From: Fasciola hepatica
Lineage: Eukaryota > Platyhelminthes > Trematoda > Plagiorchiida > Fasciolidae
Assembly: GCA_948099385.1 (NCBI GenBank)
Contig: CANUEZ040000031.1
Span: forward strand, 6,503,001-6,567,000
Direction: 5' to 3'
DNA length: 64,000 nt
In this document: positions 57,640-64,000 of the stretch, one piece after another
Layout: the number at the start of each line of letters is the position of its first letter
How positions within the stretch are numbered: the stretch's first letter is position 1
The notes under the pieces: generated by a model
Seen by the model: the letters and a program-made list of their open reading frames with translations, nothing else
Databases searched by the model: none
What the model was told of the DNA's origin: nothing
Program-made: the position numbers and the translations under genes

Positions 57640-59300
57640 CCGAACTTGGTTTCTCTCCAACATCTTTCCGGATCACAACATTTAGTCCCGCACTTCTCAC
57701 CGTCAATCTCCCACCGTAATAAAAATAGTATAGTAGGGGGTGGTAGGCACTGGATGAGGGCTCCACGTGGGTTAGGATGAAGGGAACTATTCAGTTGTCT
57801 ACAGAAACGGTGGTAGACTCCTGGTAATATTTCTCCAAACACAGTCATCCACACCTTATCTGATCTTCTTTTGAACTCAGTCACTCTCCTAGCGCTTATC
57901 GTATCCCCTGGCAGCCTTTTCCAGCCATCGGCGACCGGAACTGCAGAAGACTGACTTCTGATTTGAGTCAAAATTCTCTCCTTCCTCATTGTCACTATAA
58001 ACCCTCTCGGGCAGCCATTCCCTTGCAGCCCAAATTAGGCTTCTCTGTAACCTCGAACTTCTGTGAATACTTTTAGTATTTGAAACCCACAACAAGATCA
58101 CCTCCCCTTCTTCTTTCTAAGGAAAATAACCCCAGTTGCTCCAACCTCCCTTTCTAGCAGAAGTGTCTGTATTCTGCAAACCTTCTCCTGAACCTCCGTT
58201 TTCGATGCTCAGGAGCCTTGATGTCCCCCACGAAATACGTCCTCCACGCTTGGACACAGTTTTCTAAATGGGATCTCAGTAAAGCCCTGGGCAATGAAAA
58301 TAAGGCACTCGGTTTCCCAGTGCTGACCATTCTCCTCAGCTTGTACAGGGCTCTACGTTCTCTCCGCACTACTTTCTGGCTCTGGTGACTTGGCTTTAGG
58401 TCAGTGCTCACCATCACTCCTAGATCCCGGGCTTCTATGGCCTGAACTAGCTGCTCCCGATTGTCTGGTGGAGCCATATATCGAGTGGGCCATGGTTCAC
58501 CCCCTTTGATGAGATTTTGGCATCTGCTCAGGTTATTGGGAGGACCCCAAGTCCCTGACCATGGGTATACCTTGTGTAGATCAGGCTAAACCACCGCATT
58601 GTTCGGTGTCCCTATCACCTTGAAATCGTCCGCGAACAAGAAGCACGGGTTTTTCAAACACTCTCCCAGATAGGCAGTGTGCATCAGGAACGATAGGGGT
58701 CCCAGGATTGACCCATTGCAGAAGGCCACTATGCGGTCTCCTGTAGTCCGACAAGCAGCCTTCTACTCTCACCCGGTAAACTCTCTCCCTGAGGCTTTGA
58801 ACAATCCACTTCTGTGGTTTCGCCGGAAGTTGAAACGATGTCAACGTTTCTTCGAGTAATCTGTGGTCAACCGAATCGAATGCCCTTTGGAAATGCAGAC
58901 ATCAGGCTTCCACTCCTTCCCCCCGATCCGCATGTCTAGCTGCCTCACCAAAGAAAATTATTGGGTTGGAGAGGCAAGACCGCCTGTGACGGAACCCGTA
59001 CTGGTTGGCAGTCACCAGCGTTTTTCTCCCTAGAAGCCTCACAGTTTCATCTCGAAGTATTTTCTCGAGGGTTTTAAACACCGCTGACTTTGGGTGGGTC
59101 GGTCCCTAACTAGAAAAGTGTCCCTGTCTGCACCTTTATAACGAGGTTGGCCGGCCCCTGAGCAACATTTGTGGCCCTTCTCTGAACGCGCCCGAGATAG
59201 CTACCGTCACAAACAAGGCCCGTGTATGCAGTTCGGCTGCAGTACCTAAGATAGGGTGCACCGTGAGCTCCTCGTATAGCTCGAAGCTGAGACAAATTGA
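57640..59300 (-). pseudogene. CR1-type LINE RT, decayed
   Basis: On the minus strand, RT blocks run from 59300 downward: RYKGADRDTFLVRDRP, FKTLEKILRDETVRLLGRKT, NQYGFRHRRSCLSN, LHFQRAFDSVDHRLLEE (motif A, with a stop just before it), RVRVEGCLSDYRRPHSG, then after a one-base shift GSILGPLSFLMHTAYLGECL (motif B) and FLFADDFKVIG (motif C, catalytic DD intact). EARDLGVMVSTDLKPSHQSQ, LENCVQAWRTYFVGDIKA and finally GWKRLPGDTISARRVTEFKR follow. Several stops and shifts make it inactive, although the active-site residues survive, so decay may be fairly recent. Confidence 0.88.
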
Positions 59301-61860
59301 AGGGCAGACCATTCTTCGATGATTTATTAGGGACCGCCGCTGTGATCCAACATGGAAATCTTCATATTATTTCTGCCCCCCTTCCCACTGGAGTGAACCA
59401 GACGACCCTCTGCCGTTAAAGAAAAAAAAACTGTGGAGGCGAAAAAGTTAGATGTTGTGAAAAAATTGCGAAACTCTATCAATCAGGGGGCCTAAGACAA
59501 GCTTTTTAAGTGGCAGGGGTTTTGTCGAAGTTCGGAGGCGGATAATGGGGAACGAGAGAAGAAAAATCCGAAGGCGAAAGGTGACCGCGGAAATACAACG
59601 GTAGCAGTGGTAGCACGAACAAGAGAAGTGAAGACGAATAACTGTTTTAACTAATTCAGGTCTAGTGGTTTATTCCGAAAAAGGCAGACGACTATCTGAG
59701 GCATGAGCAAATTTTTACTGTCGATAAAACTGAACAGACCTAATTCGCGAAAGTGAAGAAATATGCGTGACTGGCTCAGGAAAGGTAGGCTTAGAAGGGA
59801 GATGAAGGCCGGCAAATGTACGGTAGAAGTAAGCACACCAATGAACGATGGTGGGAGTTTAAATGAGCCCAAGGACGGATTCAAAAAGACAATTAATAAT
59901 AGTTTATTTCGGATAACCCCGAAGCACGCTGCAATGCAAGATCAAACAGTACAGTTGAAGGCTGAAGGAAAGTTACGGAAGGATTGTACAATTGTGTGAA
60001 CGCGATTGAATATAAGAGAAAGCGTTCAAGTCAATTGTTGCGGTACCCTCCGGTGAATTTAAACTCAAGGCCAAGTGGCCGATCAGGTTACAGGTAGGTG
60101 TAGTTATTCCGCTAAAGTGTGGGGTGGGTGAGGAATGGTTCAGAATCACACAAATCTTAGAGAAGGAAGACTGTCCTGTCGGAGAACCAAGCTAGATTGA
60201 CGGATACGTGGATATAGTGAAAAAGAAACATTCCTGAGGGAGAAGTATTGGTATGTTTCTCGGCCATGGTCGAGACGCACGCGCTAAAGCATGATCATGG
60301 TGTACACGTTACTCAATAAGATGAAATGTTCACATATTCTAAGTATGAAAGTCGAGAGTATTAGAGATGAAAAACCAATGACAGGAAAAGTTTGAATGGA
60401 CCATTCTGATAATGGTTTGCGCGGCAGTTTCAAACCGGTTTCGAATCCGGATCAGGCAGTGGTGCGCGGTGGAGATATCGAGAAAATCGTTAGCGCAGTG
60501 CTAAGGAGGCATGATTAACAAGAATGATGCAAGCCAAGGAAACCAGAGGCCAACTAAGGTTCTGCAGATGGAATAAATTTTTAACAAGAAGAGAAAGGGT
60601 GGAAAATCGACGCATGCGAAGAGGATAGCGATCCATGAAGACAATGCAGACCCTGAATGACGGATTTACCGGAGTTCGAAAAACGGAATGAGATTTGAAG
60701 CAGGGACACATGAGGCCAGTTTCGTGAAAGTGAACACCGGTGGATGTGGGAGAAACAGCAGTCCATAAAAAGGTGAGTTTACATTCAGGGCCAGTAACAT
60801 GTACTATTCAGAAATGAGAAGGCGCAACTGGAGGGTCTTCGAGAAATGGAGAGTCAAATTCCAGCCGGCTACGGTTCGGAGAAAAGATAACCAGTGTTAA
60901 CGGATAATAAAGTGGGAAAATCTTTGCATGGACTTCAGCGTTATGCTGCTTCAATGACAAATATATATGTATGTGATGACGCATTTGCCTTCAGTGTTAT
61001 TCTGGTAACGTACGACATCGAATGCGTAAGTTTCGTCTGTCAGGGCAAAGTATGTGTCATTCAATCAGCCGAGTGTGACTGTATGTTAGCGGCATGCGCG
61101 TGAGCTGGAATTCGTGTTCGTTGCTTAAGAAAATGCTGAACGATCTGATAAGCAATTGAAGGTATCTCCTGTTGTGTGGTTGGATTTCGGTCCCAGTTGC
61201 CATGGTAGGTTCCACTTGAGTCTCTGTCCGTACGAGTCAAAGCGGCCTCCTTGGTTAGCCAATTTGGCGACTGAGATAGTGGGAGACAACGACCTGAAAT
61301 AAAGGGAGATTGCAGTCTGGACGTGGTTCCAGCTGTGGGTTATGATAATATATGAAGACAATGAACAATATATTGGTTAGGTCTATGTGAGTGGGGCATG
61401 GGTTAAATAGGCTCGCAGTGGATTTGAGCTATACTGCTGCAGGCTGACGAAGTTGCGTACACAGGCTTGGTAGCTGTATGCATTTCAAAGGATTTATGAT
61501 TTGCCCGTGGTTAGTAATGATAACCTCCAATACCGTTTGCTTACGCAGAACGCAGTTTGGCACGGGGCGATAAGATAGGTTTGAAATAACAGACAGAGCG
61601 AGTAGGACAATCGTACTGTTTGCGTGGCGCTACGCTGTTACTGTCTCTTTCGGTATAGTGGTTATTCTATACTGAGTAGTTTCTGAGGAGTCAAAGTAGA
61701 AGGAACTATTGGGGTGACAATGGTTATAGATTAGAGGTAATTATTCTGTTTAGGCATTGTAAACTGGTAGGTTTGCGCTTAGGTGTTGGCAACTGCGGCG
61801 TATGGTGTGGCACATCCTAGATTATCAAGGGTTCAGGTTAGTATCCAGCGTTTTCCTCAT
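59301..61860. other. no gene recognised; repeat-like, purine-rich on the plus strand
   Basis: Short frames on both strands only (for example 59763-59999 plus, 61125-61361 minus). The position next to LINE copies suggests old LINE 5' or ORF1 sequence, but I found no zinc-knuckle, esterase or endonuclease motif to support that. Confidence 0.35.
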
Positions 61861-61869
61861 AAGCTCTAT

Positions 61870-62130
61870 CAAAAGACATATAAGGATTCGTAAGAGCGAT
61901 CAGTTTTTGGATGTCCAGAGCTACGTGTAGTCCAGACTTAAACATAATTGGGGAATCTAAGGAACGGACTTCAGCTGGGAGTTTATTCCACAGAGTTGCA
62001 TATTTCAGGGGGAAGAAGTAGATGGTAAAAAGTTAGGATTGTTTTGCTGTCCTAGATCGTATGAATGAACCGCTGAGTTCCGTAATTGCTGCAGCGGTGG
62101 GGCCAACCCTATGCGGGTCTAATTGAGCCT
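61870..62130 (-). pseudogene. CR1/Jockey-type RT C-terminal remnant
   Basis: The minus strand reads AAAITELSGSFIRSRTAKQS, then after one stop IYFFPLKYATLWNKLPAEVR and SLDSPIMFKSGLHVAL. This is the FFxxKYAxLWNxLPxxVR...FKSxL ending of LINE reverse transcriptases, also present at the end of the neighbouring open frame (NFFINKYASLWNKPPQRIR near 62320). It is therefore a second, diverged 3' end lying just downstream of that element. Confidence 0.65.
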
Positions 62131-62247
62131 AGGTTGCTTAGAGCGGTTATTCGACTTATTAGTACCCTATACCTACCTCAAAGGCCTGAGCCCTTGAAAT
62201 ATACGGATTGTATAACCTAGTCAGCGTGTCCACCGTTAGGGCTATGA

Positions 62248-64000
62248 TTATTTCCTGTTTGAAAGCCACCGATGTCGGTGATACGCCCGAATTCGTTGTG
62301 GTGGCTTATTCCACAATGAAGCGTACTTGTTAATGAAGAAGTTTGACCGAAGAGCAAGCTTCGGCAAAGGGACAGACACCAAGAACTCATTGTTACGTAA
62401 GGGATAAGTAGAAAGGGTTCTTACCTGAGGTGCTGAACTACATGATCTATTCTTCAAGATATTGTGAAAGAATAGAAGGTTATTTCTTATGCGGCGTAGC
62501 CATAAGGGATCGATTTTCAGCCGCTCACAACGTTCCATGTAATTGGAGGGCGAAGAAAAACCTATAAGCTGTTTCGTGAATGCCCGTTGTACGTTCTCAA
62601 ATGCTATGCGGTCCCTTTGTCGCATGTTGGAACAAATGATTGAGCCGTATTCCAGAAGAGGTCTAACATGGGACTTTAAAATGTTTAGTTTACTTTCTGG
62701 CAAAATAAATGTTTGATGTATTAGCCCGATCGTGCGGCGTGCTTTAGCCACCTGGATGGCTGCGTGTTCCGAAAAGTCAAACGTACATGAGTAGTGTAGA
62801 CCCAAGTTACGTATCTGAGAGTTATTGGGGATGAACTTGCCGTTTATACTCAATCTTCCAGTGGGGACGTGACATTTATACGTAATAATATTACTTTTTT
62901 CGGCGGAATAACTCATTTTCCAATCATAACTCCAGGAGCTGAGAGCGAGCAGTTCCCTTGTAATGTCATCTACGGTAGAGGCTAACGCCGCGGGCTCAAA
63001 AGTGTACACGATTTTGATATCATCTGCAAACAGGAAGGGAACTTCTCGTTGGAAAATGGTAAATATATCGTTAACGTACATTAGGAACAGTAATGGGCCC
63101 AGTACACTACCTTGTATCACCCCACTGGTTACGGGATGGGGTTCGGACAAATTTCCACCTATACTTACAACCTGGTCTCGGGATGTTAAATAGGACGCAA
63201 ACCAAGCGAGCATTGGGTCCAAGATTCCATAAGTTTTGATCTTCTGTAGTAACCGGACGTGGGATACCCGGTCAAACGCCTTGGTCATGTCCAAAAAGAT
63301 CACCATTGCTGATTTACCAATATTGACAGCCTCTGTGACTAGATTGAGGAAATCGGTCATGCGTGTCGCACATGATCTGTTTTTCAGAAAACCATGCTGA
63401 CCAGCGTTGATTAGATTATTGTTAAGAAGGTGACGTGTCAGCCTTTCCTTGATTATTCTCTCCATGATCCTGGACACGACCGGGGTGTGGTTCACCGGCC
63501 GATAGTTAACTGGATCTAGACGTGATCCTTTTTTGTGCATCGGCATGATAGTTGAAGTTTTCCATTGGGAAGGGAAAACACTGCACCTGAGTGACAAATT
63601 GAATATGTTTGTCAGCAACATTGGAACATCTTCGCAACCTCGACTAAAAATGGCCGGTGGTAACGCATCTGGACCTGGCCTGCAGGACGGTCTTGTTCTT
63701 GCAACATGGACTGAAACCTCATCAGGGTAGAACACTACCGTCGAGAAAGTTACTGATGTCACCGGATCTAGAACGGGGAAGGATGTGGCGTCATTCGTCG
63801 TTAAAGAGGAGGCAAAATAGGTGCTGAAAGCCTCCGTAATCAAAAGAGGGTCACGCAAGCATTTACTATTATAGTTCAAATATGGGATGTTTTGGTTAGG
63901 TTGCTTGTTTCTGACCTTCATTAGTCTGGCCAGTGCTTCCACCTTGTTTGGGTGGCTTAAGGCATCTAGTTCCTGTTTCTTCTTAGAAGAATCCAAGCGC
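62248..64000 (-). CDS. CR1/Jockey-type LINE reverse transcriptase (5' end outside window)
   Basis: An uninterrupted minus-strand frame of over 580 codons, open to the window edge and ending with TAA at 62248. Motifs in order: PGPDALPPAIF (finger), NYRPVNHTPVVSRIMERIIK, QHGFLKNRSCATRMTDFL, FLDMTKAFDRVSH (motif A, catalytic Asp), SGVIQGSVLGPLLFLMYVND (motif B), PFLFADDIKIV (motif C, DD intact), WKMSYSAEKSNII (motif D) and a thumb with RNLGLHYS. The C-terminal domain ends NKYASLWNKPPQRI. An N-terminal endonuclease is expected beyond 64000. No stop or lost active-site residue is seen, so this copy is young or still capable of making the enzyme. Confidence 0.92.
   Translation of the reverse strand, partial: RLDSSKKKQELDALSHPNKVEALARLMKVRNKQPNQNIPYLNYNSKCLRDPLLITEAFSTYFASSLTTNDATSFPVLDPVTSVTFSTVVFYPDEVSVHVARTRPSCRPGPDALPPAIFSRGCEDVPMLLTNIFNLSLRCSVFPSQWKTSTIMPMHKKGSRLDPVNYRPVNHTPVVSRIMERIIKERLTRHLLNNNLINAGQHGFLKNRSCATRMTDFLNLVTEAVNIGKSAMVIFLDMTKAFDRVSHVRLLQKIKTYGILDPMLAWFASYLTSRDQVVSIGGNLSEPHPVTSGVIQGSVLGPLLFLMYVNDIFTIFQREVPFLFADDIKIVYTFEPAALASTVDDITRELLALSSWSYDWKMSYSAEKSNIITYKCHVPTGRLSINGKFIPNNSQIRNLGLHYSCTFDFSEHAAIQVAKARRTIGLIHQTFILPESKLNILKSHVRPLLEYGSIICSNMRQRDRIAFENVQRAFTKQLIGFSSPSNYMERCERLKIDPLWLRRIRNNLLFFHNILKNRSCSSAPQVRTLSTYPLRNNEFLVSVPLPKLALRSNFFINKYASLWNKPPQRIRAYHRHRWLSNRK

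Noticed and set aside
57580..57640. tRNA-like A/B boxes (GTGGCTATGATAAGG ... GGTTAGATTCC)
   Set aside because: It lies at the 3' end of a minus-strand CR1 copy, the B box has two changes and no stems pair.
59110..59295. GRVQRRATN frame first read as a separate CR1 C-terminal fragment
   Set aside because: The overlapping frame runs continuously into the RT fingers (YKGADRDTFLVRDRP), so it is the upstream part of the same CR1 copy.
60400..60460. tRNA-like segment with GGTTTCGAATCC
   Set aside because: The B box contains an insertion and no convincing A box or acceptor stem is present.

Overview
This is a eukaryotic, gene-poor, repeat-rich window that looks like a flatworm (Platyhelminthes), most likely a digenean fluke. 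The reasons are the repeat repertoire (SR2-like RTE LINEs, CR1-type LINEs, a Penelope-like element, and SINE-like repeats that join a tRNA-type promoter to a hammerhead ribozyme, as in schistosome SM-alpha) and multi-kilobase introns packed with those repeats. The species assignment is inference. There is no operon, CRISPR array or prokaryotic signal.

The central finding is one complete host gene on the minus strand: a phospholipid scramblase (PLSCR family). It can be assembled from seven coding exons between 51243 (ATG) and 16039 (stop), about 35.2 kb of genome for a protein of 325 residues. Intron phases agree at every junction, all introns are GT-AG, and the conserved scramblase blocks appear in the right order: Pro-rich N terminus, Cys-rich segment, Ca2+-binding loop DADNFGVTFPLD and C-terminal hydrophobic helix. 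Most short open frames inside this interval are chance frames or transposon debris in its introns.

Layout. 1-6580: low-information sequence with a tetranucleotide repeat, a possible SINE head and a Gypsy remnant. 6585-8562: a decayed Penelope-like element (RT plus GIY-YIG). 8001-10380: a cluster of four hammerhead ribozyme motifs, two of them inside a head-to-head pair of SM-alpha-like SINEs. 10531-10690: a small palindromic element. 16039-51243: the scramblase gene, with RTE, BEL/Pao-like and Penelope remnants, tRNA-like SINE heads and long (TA)n tracts in its introns. 54284-54474: a probable terminal exon of an unidentified neighbouring gene. 54600-59300: two decayed CR1 LINEs on opposite strands flanking a ~950-bp fold-back element. 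61870-64000: an open CR1/Jockey-type RT frame running off the window edge, lying next to a diverged copy of the same kind of 3' end.

The most unusual content is the ribozyme cluster at 8.0-10.3 kb. It holds hammerheads of two stem III types (palindromic ACCGGT and ACTCGAGT), in both orientations, next to a Penelope element. Its 3' tail keeps a hammerhead-like hairpin and GAAACGTC but has no CTGATGA box.
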